Of a stretch of DNA of 64,000 nucleotides, positions 47,301 through 56,541 are shown piece after piece (positions within the stretch are counted from its first letter, which is position 1; each line of letters opens with the position of its first letter). This DNA comes from Gracilariopsis chorda. Its lineage: Eukaryota; Rhodophyta; Florideophyceae; Gracilariales; Gracilariaceae. Position numbers and translations under genes: made by a program. The stretch spans positions 62,001 to 126,000 of the forward strand of contig NBIV01000116.1 in assembly GCA_003194525.1 (NCBI GenBank). The letters run 5' to 3'. Below the pieces are notes generated by a model. That model did not search any database. It was given only the letters and a program-made list of their open reading frames with translations, and was not told the origin of the DNA.

Positions 47301-48474
47301 TACCACATTCCCTGCAATCGCGGGTGTTACATCTATCACACTACGCCCCCATTGGAGGTCACCCAGGTGGGAGGAAACTCTACCTAACCCTGCGAAGGGA
47401 TTTCTATTGGCCCGCAATGGCGGTGGATTGCTACGCAACTGTGCGGTTTTGTAGCGAATGCGCGAAGAATCGCGTCAAACTCCGCAAAAATGCGAAGAAG
47501 ATGAAACTATTCCCCGCAAGGGCGCCGCTCGAGTTTATTGCGATCGATATTCTCGGACCATTACTCACCACGAAACGTGGAAACAAGTTTCTACTTGTCA
47601 TTACCGACCGCTTTTCTAAGCTGGTACAGACTGTCCCTCTTCGGAGGATAACCACTCTCACGGTGGCCCAGGCTCTGGTGACGCACTGGATTTTTGTCTA
47701 CGGTCCCCCTGTAGAGGTGCTCTCTGACAACGGGAAGTAGTTCGTAAGCAAGTTCTTCCAGGATGTTTGTCGCATCCTGGATGTCAAGAACTTGTTCACG
47801 ACTACCTACCACCCCCAGTGTAATGGGCAAGTTGAAGGGTTTAACCGGACGTTACTCGCGGCGTTACGTTCCTACGTCGCTGACCACCCAACGAATTGGG
47901 ATCTCTACGCTGATGCGGTAACCTACGCGTACAATACGCAGGTACACCGGACTACCGGAGTTTCGCCATTCGAGTTAGTTCTATCTAGAACACCCCCGCC
48001 TGTGGCGCTGGAACCCCAAGCTACCTTGGACAATTTCCCATCTGTGGGTATCTACCGGCAGCAATGGAAGCAATGGCTTTCAAAGCTGGTCCCCGCTGCG
48101 CGAGAGTCAATGGCACGTGCGCAAGCCACGTACAAGCGGGATTTTGATGCTCGCTTGCGAGGGAAACCGTCCACGATTCGGGCGATTAACTACGTCTTCA
48201 TCAGGAAGGAGTACTACAACCCGGAACGGGAGGAGTACCATAAACTCTCGCCTGTGGCGGATGACCATTCAAGGTCATCTCCGTGAACACCGACACTGTC
48301 GTGGTAGAGATGGGCGACACGCACGAACGGATTTCCCGTGATCGTGTTGTCGTTGCCCCTCCTCCCTCGTCAGAGGTAGTCCTGGATCCAGGCAACCCCG
48401 TTTCTACGGACTCTGCAACACCGGAATCATCCGGGAGTACTACCCCTACGGTACTACCACACCCCAGCCGGTGA
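44399..48474 (+). pseudogene. G2 pol: protease, RT, RNase H, integrase with GPF module
   Basis: Protease starts in frame 1: TVLETGAGPTLLW (near 44695; DTG has become ETG). It then shifts near 44745-44765 into a 990-codon open frame. RT: LPYGAGPK-like PPYGAGPKAWEK (45715), RFCVDYRRLNAV, STALDANWGYWQV, RMPFELTNAPATFQ, YLDDIIIFS (near 46160). RNase H: SVDTDSSDYRVGCALF (46605), YTDHSSLRW. Integrase: HxnH-CxxC zinc finger (HLSHYAPIGGH...CSEC, 47330-47460), FIAIDILGP, LSDNGK-stop-FVSKFF (TAG 47738), NGQVEGFNRT. A frameshift near 48262 precedes GPFKVISV and HERISRDRVV. All catalytic residues except the protease Asp remain. Confidence 0.93.
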
Positions 48475-48570
48475 ATCTCAGACCTACCGACCCTGTAGGA
48501 CTGACCGGCTCAGCCGGGTAATTCGGGCCTCTCAGCACCCACCTCTACCACGCCCGCCCCCCTGGCGCGA

Positions 48571-49280
48571 ATGTACACCCGCCAGGCGGGGAATGTTCTC
48601 CCTTACCCCGCCGCTCCGTCTAAGGAGGGGGAGGAGAACACTCGTTTTCGAGGAACGATATCGCCGTCGCAACGGGAAACACACCGTAACATACGGAACA
48701 CTGACCGTGGAGCACGGCGTATGTCACGCTACACTAATTCTCCGTTCCGGGGCAGTGCTGTGCAACAGGAACCAGACGTGCAGGCCCCACAAAAGCAACA
48801 AATACACCGTTTGTCACGGGAAAACGAAAAGCCACCCTCCAATACCGCGAAAGCGGAAACGACCCTGCCCCAATGGGGAATGACTTGGCGGTGAAAACCA
48901 TGACGCCAAACACCCTCTTGAGGGGTATCCTCCCGCACGGGCAGTGGCCGCTACCACAGCGCGCGGCAACGCCGGAGTTATCGCCGAACAACCTGCTAAG
49001 GGACATTATACCGCACCGCGGGCAACCCTCACAAGGGAGTACAACCACCACCCGGCACGGCCGGCAGGTCTACGAACGAGAGTTCGTAGTAGACCGACTT
49101 GTCGGACACACCTGGGACCAGGATGTTATTCTACAATACCGCGTCCGCTGGTACGGGTATGACCCCAATGGGGATACGTGGGGGCCAATCGAACACCTCC
49201 CACGGTCGCAGGTCGTGCGATACCACCGTCAAACGGTAACCGCAGCCCACGATACGTTCAGTAATGCCCAGGTTTGGTAA
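48571..49280 (+). pseudogene. G2 pol C-terminus with chromodomain
   Basis: After a Pro/Ser-rich linker (48571-48890, frame 1) the frame shifts to one ending at TAA 49278. Its last 75 residues are a chromodomain: YEREFVVDRLV, then YRVRWYGYDPNGDTWGPIEHL. The aromatic residues at the cage positions (Tyr, Trp, Tyr) are kept. In chromoviruses this domain follows the integrase and directs insertion to marked chromatin. That fits a G2 inserted in heterochromatin-like transposon DNA. Confidence 0.88.
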
Positions 49281-49469
49281 CGTTGCCGTGCGAGCGGAGG
49301 GCGATAGGAAAGGATAACAAGGCAAGGTCCGTCGAGGACGGGGAACTCAAACGAGAATCACCGTTCTAAATGGGAAAGTTTATTCAGGGGAGCAGCTAGC
49401 TCCCCACACACTATACTACACTAGCTGGCTATGCCAGGAAAGAAGAACCAGGGAACTGGACTAGAGGTT

Positions 49470-51317
49470 TCACTCACCCCCATCTTCTGGGGCGTAACCA
49501 CCAGCGAGGCGGTAGGCCAACGCGTCCGCCATAGTGGTAACATCCCCCGATACCTCGGCAGCGCTCAGACCGGCACCCCGGAGAAAACGTGCGATGATCT
49601 CGTTTTCATTCGCTGTCACCCCGCCGGGGATAGAAGATCCGGCACTTGCCGCGGAAGGGTCAGCAGCCGGCTGTGCCGGAGATACCCCCTCTGGGAACGC
49701 TTCCGCGCTAGCGCCGGTTTCCTCTACGTCCATCTGCCCGGGTTCTTCCGGTTCGTTATGGACCACTGGGTCATCCCCGCCGTATGCGCGGTTGTATTCG
49801 TCAGAATCGACGTACCCCACTGGGTGGTCTTCCGGCACATGCCGGGGCGCATAGCGAAGCTCGCGCACCTCCTCGGAGGAAATTTCCCGGAACTCCCAGG
49901 GGTCGAAGTAGATAAAATCCCCCGAAAGGGCGGTGTTTCTACCCAGTCCCGGACCACCGGTGTTACTGCTGCCGCCATCCAGACGACCGCTTTGCTCCAG
50001 CGGGACCTCACTCCAGCTAACGCTGTCAATGTACCCAAGTAATTGGAGGACCTCTTCATTGTTGGCCTGGCCCCCAAGGGGGATGCGAAGATCCAAATTG
50101 CGGATCGCTGCCCGCACACGCCATGGGGGGAACCAGAGACGAAACTGGTCCTACGCCTCGTTGAGGATATAAGCCGCAGCGCGGGCCGCCCACTCCGTAA
50201 CCAATACGGACCACAACTCCGACCGGGGATCCTGCATGAGCAGCGAACCGAGGTACTTAAGTACCGGCGGGAGTTCTATGTAGCACCACCGGCAGGCTTC
50301 ATGGAAGCGCCACCACTCGGGGAGTGCTACATACCGACCTAGTCGGTGCGGTGGCGCAATCCGCTCTATCTCCACGTTCTGATACGGGATGAAATACCAG
50401 AATCGGGATCGCCAACGCCGCTCATAGCGGATGAAGTTTTGGAGAAAGTTGGACCGGTATTGCCGGGGAAGATACCTGAACTCCGCCCGAATAATCAGTC
50501 GCTCCCAACAAAGGGCTTCTTGCCGCGCTGCGGGGAAATTCCTCCAAGCGAGGATCTTGAGGCGGAACAGGTTGTCGCCGTAGCAAATCTCCCCGCAAGT
50601 GCGAAAGTGGCTAACGTCGAAGCCAAACTCCGGTGGGACCGGTACATCGAATGGAGCCCGGCTCTGCCGTTGGTATGCCATGCGCGTCAACGCGGTCTGC
50701 GCCGCAGCGACGGCCTTGCCCGAATACCTTTGGAGGTGGTGATGCAGAATCGCAATCCGGTGACGCCAATCCCACGATGTGGTGGCTGCTCTGGGAAGAT
50801 ACCCCGGAAGGGTGTCTGAGCCATCCGCATAAGCGGTGACCAATCCCTCATTGAGGAGAGCGACTGGTTGAAACCAAGGGGCAAGGCGCATGCGCGACGC
50901 ATGATTCCGATTCATCGGGTTGAGCCCCACCAGGGTGTTGTAGGTTGGCCAGTTGGACGCCGGAGCGGTTCCGGAGGATCCCGCCGAAGGTAGTAGTGCG
51001 AAGGGATAGTCGGCTGCAGCACCCAAATTTCCCGGTTGTACCGGATGTTGATCGCCCTGAGGCAGGGGAACTGACCGCAAACCGGTCTTGTATCGCCCGA
51101 CAGACCTCGGAGGTTGGCTTTTGTTGTTGATGTTGTTGTCGTTGTTCATTTCTCCCTCTTCGAGGGTGGTTGTTGTTGTTTGCCGGAGTGCGCTCGGTGA
51201 CGAGGTAGTGCAAAGGCGAGGCGGGGAAATACCAGCTGCAGTAGCATGGGGTAGTGCCTCTGATGCCGAGGAGTTTACCGGAGAAAGGGAGACGGCGCAC
51301 GCGCTTTTATCACCCAT
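49470..51317 (-). CDS. G2 antisense ORF, 616 codons with one internal TAG
   Basis: Opposite to pol, between the chromodomain and the 3' LTR, a frame runs from ATG 51317 to TGA-type stop 49470. The only interruption is TAG 50151, plausibly from CAG. Residues 1-90 are Ser/Pro/Asn-rich. Residues 180-400 are rich in Arg, Trp, Tyr and Phe (YRSNFLQNFIRYERRWRSRF) and look like a folded basic, perhaps nucleic-acid-binding domain. The last 160 residues are acidic and Gly-rich. I recognise no family. The start lies 54 bp from the 3' LTR, so that LTR may supply an antisense promoter. Antisense ORFs in this position are known in some plant gypsy elements. Confidence 0.7.
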
Positions 51318-51360
51318 TTTCGTCTGGGAATCCTCCACGTCCGCGGTCGTTTTCCCGTTT

Positions 51361-51371
51361 TAGGGGGGATA
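51361..51371 (+). promoter_or_regulatory. G2 polypurine tract
   Basis: TAGGGGGGATA abuts the 3' LTR start TGAAGTGCAACG. Confidence 0.8.
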
Positions 51372-53117
51372 TGAAGTGCAACGCCCTCAGGGAGGGATTC
51401 TTGGTACTTGAATGCTTTCCCTATATTATCGGTTGTGTAGTGTGTATATGAACTACGCCCCGCAATGGTGGATGTGGACACGTCGGACACGGTTTTGGGT
51501 TCATTGGCGGTTGGCCACAGTAGTGGATGTTGCCACGAAATGTGGAGTATTTTTGTTGATTTTATTTATTAATTTCACACCCATTTCTGGGAAGCTAGTA
51601 CTTAGTGCGACGGCGCACTGCCGTCGCACCAGTAAACCTTCCCCAACAAGGGACCCCAACCTCGGGAATTGGCTCTAGTTGTTACCGCTTGGGCGCGTGC
51701 TCTACTCCTCCTTGGAGGGAACCACCGTGAACCACAGGACATCTCACCCCCTTGCACATCTAAAGGGACCCATAACTGGGAGTCATATAATTCCAATTGC
51801 ATTGGTATTTCGCCCTGTATGTGGTGCAATCCCGGTGTGGGAAAGGCACCCAAGGCAGCTCGAAGCCTTGCTCTCTTGGAGAGGTAGGCCCAGCTGGGTA
51901 GAGCCCTCCGTGTCCCGTATGACGGGTGTAACTCCGTCGGGAGCCTGGATGTACCTCGGAGGTTTAGGGGTTAGAACGGGTCGGAACCACGGCTGGTACG
52001 GAAGTAGCCTGCGAGCAGGGGAACAAAAGAGGGAAAGGGACCACCAGACGGGGGCGTGCGGAAAGCGGGAACAGACCCCGGAGGAGGGTGCCGATACACA
52101 CGCACGAACACGCACCGCGCGGCGGTTAGGGGATATGAGGGGAAGAGATGGTCTCACGGTCTCACGACACACGACGGTAATATCAATACCCAAAACTGGG
52201 GCGGAGATAGGGCCTGTACGGGCGGTCACACGACAACAATGAATACCACGAGTGGTCACAACCCACTGGGTACGACGAGCACGGTCTCCTCGGTGGTGCG
52301 AGTCGGGTGAAACTACCGGGCAAGCGGTGTACCTCCGCGATGAGTTAGACATTTCGCATGGCGAATAGAGTCAGAGCCGAACTCGGTTTTCTTTTCTTAG
52401 TGAGCTCGCCGTCGTGCGGCCGACGCTCAAGTACTAGGTCAGTGCAGTACAGTAGGTAGTGCACTAGCCTAAGTAAAAAATTAACCCCTAAACTACAATA
52501 AAATAAGTAGCCATTTTGGGCCTTCCTGGCCGGGGCTGTAGCCACGTGTCCACCACCCTTGCCAGGCAACTACCACAAAATATGAATGTTCCCATAACCA
52601 CCCTGGGTAACCCGACCGCTAATTAGCCCGGTAAACGGGGGCTAAAATTCATGCATCCCGCTTCATCGCTCGCACCGAGTACACCTCAGATATGAGTTTC
52701 ACCATCGCCCGTACGCGGGAATGTATTGCACTACACTGTATAGGGATATTGTTACCGGCATCGCCGTTCGTCCCCGTCGCTCTTGCGACTCACTTCGTCC
52801 TCTCTTCCTCCTCTTCGCCCTTCCTTTTCCCCTTTTTAAGGTAGCATCTCCCGCTATCCGCGGCCCTCGTGTGCGCATCCGCTCATACATCCCCACTTAC
52901 GTGGAAACCTACCTCTGGCGAGGACGCATTCCGGCTCTCGCGGATACCGATTCTTGTCCTAAACCCTCTTGCGCTAGTCGCGAAGGGTGGCCTCGGTCTT
53001 ACAAACCGGCTCCGCCGTGCCACCCCTGGAGGGGCTCTACCCAACTGGGTTCACCTCCACGGAGGAAAGATCCTGAACGTCTTTCGGTGTTTCTCCCCTT
53101 TGGGGCGTTGCACCACA
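51372..53117 (+). repeat. G2 3' LTR, enlarged by a nested solo LTR
   Basis: It matches the 5' LTR at 51372-51819 and 52741-53117, together the same length as the 5' copy to within 1 bp. The 921 bp between (insert plus one duplication) are absent from the 5' copy. Confidence 0.93.
51820..52735. mobile_element. Solo LTR (916 bp) inside the G2 3' LTR
   Basis: The insert begins TGTGGTGCAAT and ends ATTGCACTACA (11-bp imperfect inverted ends, TG...CA). It is flanked by CTGTA at 51815-51819 and 52736-52740, whereas the 5' LTR has CTGTA once. A 5-bp duplication with TG...CA ends and no coding capacity indicates a solo LTR left by recombination. It also shows the dense short palindromes of G2 (CCCAGCTGGG, GCTAATTAGC, CCCGTATGACGGG). 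The alternative is a non-autonomous TIR transposon with a 5-bp duplication. Confidence 0.85.
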
Positions 53118-53122
53118 AGTAG
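53118..53122. repeat. G2 target-site duplication, right (AGTAG)
   Basis: This copy pairs with 41318-41322. Confidence 0.93.
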
Positions 53123-54356
53123 TGAACATCGGACACTTTCAAAGTACGGACCACGATCACAGAGAGCAAAGCGTATCCGAAAGACTGTGTTTCTGGTACT
53201 TGAAGAAGCTGCAATGTGCCCGAAAATGCTCTTTTAGATTTTGAACACCATGTTGAAGACTTTAAGAAGCTTTACCGACAACTTTGGAGACATGGTCATA
53301 GATATGGCCGGCGATTACGTGCGACCGCTTCCAGTGGTTCAAAGAACGAGAACAGTATTTAAAAGAGATGGAACAATTCTTTTTATTCCATTGAGTATCT
53401 TTAGGGAGCTTCTATGGTAGTTTTGGGAGATTTGTGGCGGAAAAGTGAAAGTTATTCGCATTATAGTACAGGTTCGTCAAAAAAAGGCGTCAGTGTTAGT
53501 CAAATGTTTGCTTAGTTTTGGTCGTGAAACGTGTACAGCATCTACAAGGCTTCCACTCATGTCTACATCAGATATAAAACAAGCATACAAGTTGCTCTGG
53601 AAATCGTTTACAACACGAACGAAGGACGATTTCAAGCTCAACCAATTTATTGCTGCGCCAACAATTCACTTAGTGTAGGATCATAACCAGAACAAATTGA
53701 AGTATTTGGCAGGAAATATATTTCCCTTGACGTCTGCTACGAAATTCCTTCCCAGTTGAGGTCCAAAGGCTGAAAATGTTCACACGAATAGTATCATTAG
53801 ACCTGAAATGACGTATTATTACGCTCCAACTGGAGTTCCACACCATCCTTGGAAACTGAAGTTGGTTGTTCCTGTTTTGATGATTCGGAATGTACTTCAT
53901 CTCCAATTGATAAACGGAAGGGTATTCATCGGTATCAGTATTTCTCGCAGAGTGATTCGACTTTCGGGAATTGACGAAAATAAAAAAATCCAGAAAAGGC
54001 TTTTGCTGTACCGTATTAACCTTCTCTTTGAGTTTGCAGATGTGAAAATCAAACGTCGACAGTTTCCCATCAGATTTGAATTTCCAGCAACATTGCATAA
54101 AGCGCAAATATAAACGCTGAAGAAAATGATAAATGACTTTCGAACAAACGTTTTTTCGTCGGGTGAGGTTTATGTTGGACTTCCGCGTTTGAAAACATAT
54201 GATTATGTGTTGCTTCATGATAACGAAAACGACACGTCACGAAATGTGCACAATTTCTATCCAATGCCCGTAAGCATCAAAACAAATGTTTTACAACAAG
54301 CTGTAGACTTTGTAAAGGGGCCTCATTATTATCTGCAGATATATTATGAAAACTAG
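53123..54356 (+). pseudogene. Helitron Pif1-type helicase, right half
   Basis: It continues the frame cut at 41322. Walker B appears as TVFLVLEEAAM (near 53190; DEA has become EEA), followed by MAGDYVRPLPVV (near 53310). Further on are VKIKRRQFPIRFEFPATLHKAQ (54040-54105, the FKRRQFPV...TINKAQ motif) and VFSSGEVYVGLPRLKT (54145-54195, equivalent to FSHGQLYVALSRVRS). Stops at 53236, 53677 and elsewhere, and shifts between blocks, make it non-functional. Confidence 0.88.
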
Positions 54357-54429
54357 CGGTCGCGATGCAAAGCGCCACCTGCAGCCTAAGGCCTCTTTTC
54401 CTTGTCCAGTTGGTTAATGATTGACAAAA

Positions 54430-55585
54430 AGAGGAAACCGAAATGGGTATATTTTTAGATGAAGAGGAGGATGTCCATCAGGTTATTGTCGCAGATGATC
54501 TAAAAAACAGAGTGTGCGCACTAGAGAAGGAAGGGTATGGTCTTATTATTAAAGAGGAATTCCTGCGAGAGCAAGCAACCGAGAGGTAGCGAAAGTCATT
54601 GATAAAATTTGGTGGACAGAAAGATATGCAATTCCAGGAGGAACATAAAGGTTATATAGTCAAACGATCTACTTTAGACGGCCTGTTCCAAAATGTCGTA
54701 CTGGAGTCGCTTCGCCAGAAGGCTTTCCACTTGGCCCACTGGCCACGGTTTGCAAGTCACCCAGGAGGGAAAAGAATTAATGCACCCTGAACAAAGACTT
54801 CTTAATGCCCCTATTGGATCACGATGATTAGGTCTATGTGGCCACATGCAACTCGTGCGTTAAAACCTGTGGTGATATTGGGATAATTCATAAGTTTATG
54901 AAGCTATTCCTGTTGTCTAGCCCATTGGAGGTCGTAGCTCTTGACTTAATGAGACCACGTCCTGAATCCAAGAAAGTAAACAAGTACATCATGGTAGTTA
55001 CTGATCGGTTCACAAAGCGTACTCGAGCTATCTTGCTCTAGTGCACAACCTCTACAGTCTCGGTTGAAGCCTTTCTCAACCCTTGGGTATTTCCGTAAGG
55101 TCCTTCACACTAACTCTTCACCGATTATGGTTCCAACCTAGCTCCGAAGTTCTTTGAATCATTCTGCAGCATGTTAGCTTTGAAGCACTATTTCATGACT
55201 GCGTATCACCCCCAAAACAATGAGCGAGTGGAAGGTTTACAGAACCCTTGTAGAACGTATGCGACGCTACGTAGTGGAAAGAGAACCCGATTGGGCGGAC
55301 TTCGTCCAGCCCTTGACGTACTTTTGTAACCTACAGGCACACCGCTCAACAGGGACCACGCCCTTTGACTCGTTCTTTCGCAACACCCATCTGGTATTCT
55401 TGTTCCAGTTGGTCCACCAAGCCGTCGTGCCACTGGGACACAATATGCCACTCAGGAGAAGAGATATATTTTACGGAAGGTTGAGGGAAGTCAGGGCGGT
55501 AGCATCATCAAAGATGACTCCAGCCCAAGAGCAGTGGAAGAAGTACTTTGACCACCCTAATAGAAATTTGGCAAAAATTGGTTAA
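54430..55585 (+). pseudogene. G1 integrase (right half of G1)
   Basis: The linker KEEFLREQATER...EEHKGYIVKR aligns with EEMIREQ...NDKGYLVRK of G2. A zinc-finger remnant, HLAHWPRFASHPGG, follows near 54735. The first catalytic Asp region is VVALDLMRP (near 54935) and the core continues VVTDRFTKRTRA. The second Asp segment (near 55125) is degraded. The end, AHRSTGTTPFD...HNMPLRRRD, reaches 55585. It is much more decayed than G2. No chromodomain or 3' LTR can be recognised downstream. Confidence 0.82.
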
Positions 55586-56541
55586 TGAAAGGAGTGCAAA
55601 AACCTGAGTTCTATTGCTTTAAATCAGCGCGCAATCCAATTACTTTATTCCTAAAACAGGAGCTCATATGGAATGCAACTTTTCGTTTTGGCCATCCAAT
55701 TGCATTCAGCGCACAATCAGGGTGCGTTCCAAAGTGACACTACTCAGAGGCGCAAAAAGCCGTTGCGCCAAACCCATAGGAACTGAACACTCCAGGATGC
55801 TGCATGTGCACTCCTTTTCAAGCAAATACTTAACTAGGTTCTTTAGCAAACAGCTCACGGCTTTTCGCCCATGCACTCCAATCGCGTTCCGAAGTATTAC
55901 TTCTTGGCTTCCATCTGAACCGCAGTTGCTCTCCTGCCTTAGCGCAAATGTTCCGCATACAACCCATCCGAGCGTACCATACCCCTCCTTTTGCACTCCA
56001 AGTACGAGTTTCCATCTTTCTTCTCGTCCTCCGTTTATGAACGTTTACCTTTGAATACATGGCAGGCAACCGAGGGGTCTGATTAGAGAACCACCATTGT
56101 AGTGCAATGCAAGAACCAGATTTGTTAGACGTTTTCAACCACTTGCATTATCTTCAAACAACAAGCCCGTGGCCGAATACGTGCAGGGAGTTAGTTAGGG
56201 GCTCTCTAATGACATTCCGCTCTGGTTCGCAAGGGCGAACGAAAAGTTTCCCGCCCACTTCGACGCATTTAACGACTTGCAGGATCATCAAATTTCTAAA
56301 ATTAGCGACTGCTGCCATTCTTTTGTTTCGAAAATATCCATTCACAATTCGTTATCACCAAACTGGAGATAAAGAGAAAGGGAGAACATCACCAGTCTCC
56401 ACCACCTGGTAAAACGCAGAATAGTCTAGTATCCTATTCAGATAGTTATTCATCTTTGACCTAGGTGGATGAGCATAGATTACTGTAGTGCTTCCCAGAC
56501 ATAACAGGCTTTAAAGATCATCTTCTTTGGCCTCTGATTCC
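55586..56541. other. No gene seen; possible G1 tail
   Basis: The sequence is AT-rich with short shadow ORFs. TACTGTAGTG at 56481-56490 resembles an inverted CACTA-type end but has no partner. Confidence 0.35.

Larger units (their letters stand above)
41323..53117 (+). mobile_element. G2: Ty3/gypsy chromovirus, young, nested in the Helitron
   Basis: LTRs at 41323-42148 and 51372-53117 (the latter enlarged by a nested solo LTR) are flanked by AGTAG. Order: primer site, gag, protease-RT-RNase H-integrase with GPY/F module, chromodomain, antisense ORF, polypurine tract. By eye I count 19 differences over the first 455 aligned LTR bases, about 4%. Inactivation is light: two TGA in gag, a protease frameshift, one TAG in integrase, a frameshift at the GPF motif, one TAG in the antisense ORF. 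Coding and non-coding parts alike are crowded with 4-6 bp stem palindromes. Confidence 0.95.
36431..54356 (+). mobile_element. Decayed Helitron, split by G2
   Basis: It sits between the two halves of G1 and encodes Rep and Pif1-type helicase segments on the plus strand. A possible 5' end is A^TCTAATCTAC at 36430/36431, compatible with Helitron insertion between A and T and a TC terminus. I could not fix a CTRR end. The helicase tail stops at 54356 and G1 resumes by about 54,430. A loosely similar 13-mer (ACTTGGTTGACTA / AGTTGGTTAATGA) flanks the interval, of unknown meaning. The 5' part also holds a 68-bp tandem repeat and unrecognised sequence (36,469-38,500). Confidence 0.8.
31706..55585 (+). 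mobile_element. G1: old Ty3/gypsy element, interrupted by the Helitron
   Basis: Gag, protease, RT and RNase H lie at 31.8-36.43 kb, and the integrase lies at 54.43-55.59 kb on the same strand. The junction falls in the RNase H-integrase linker. The left half ends at NVADTMSRL...ASVEDNITW, matching the end of RNase H in G2. The right half resumes with a segment matching the G2 residues just before its integrase zinc finger. Little or nothing is missing. The two halves are equally decayed. G1 and G2 belong to one family: they share the primer-site sequence CTCCCGACCTAGAATC and align through protease, the protease-RT linker, RT and integrase. Confidence 0.8.

Noticed and set aside
54357-54440. 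Helitron 3' hairpin plus CTRR end
   Set aside because: CTAG at 54355 and CTAA near 54389 are present, but neither is followed by T nor preceded by a convincing hairpin. The end is left open.
56481-56490. TACTGTAGTG as the left CACTA terminus of the tnp2 element
   Set aside because: It is in the wrong orientation for a left end (CACTA should read inward), and no matching right end was found.
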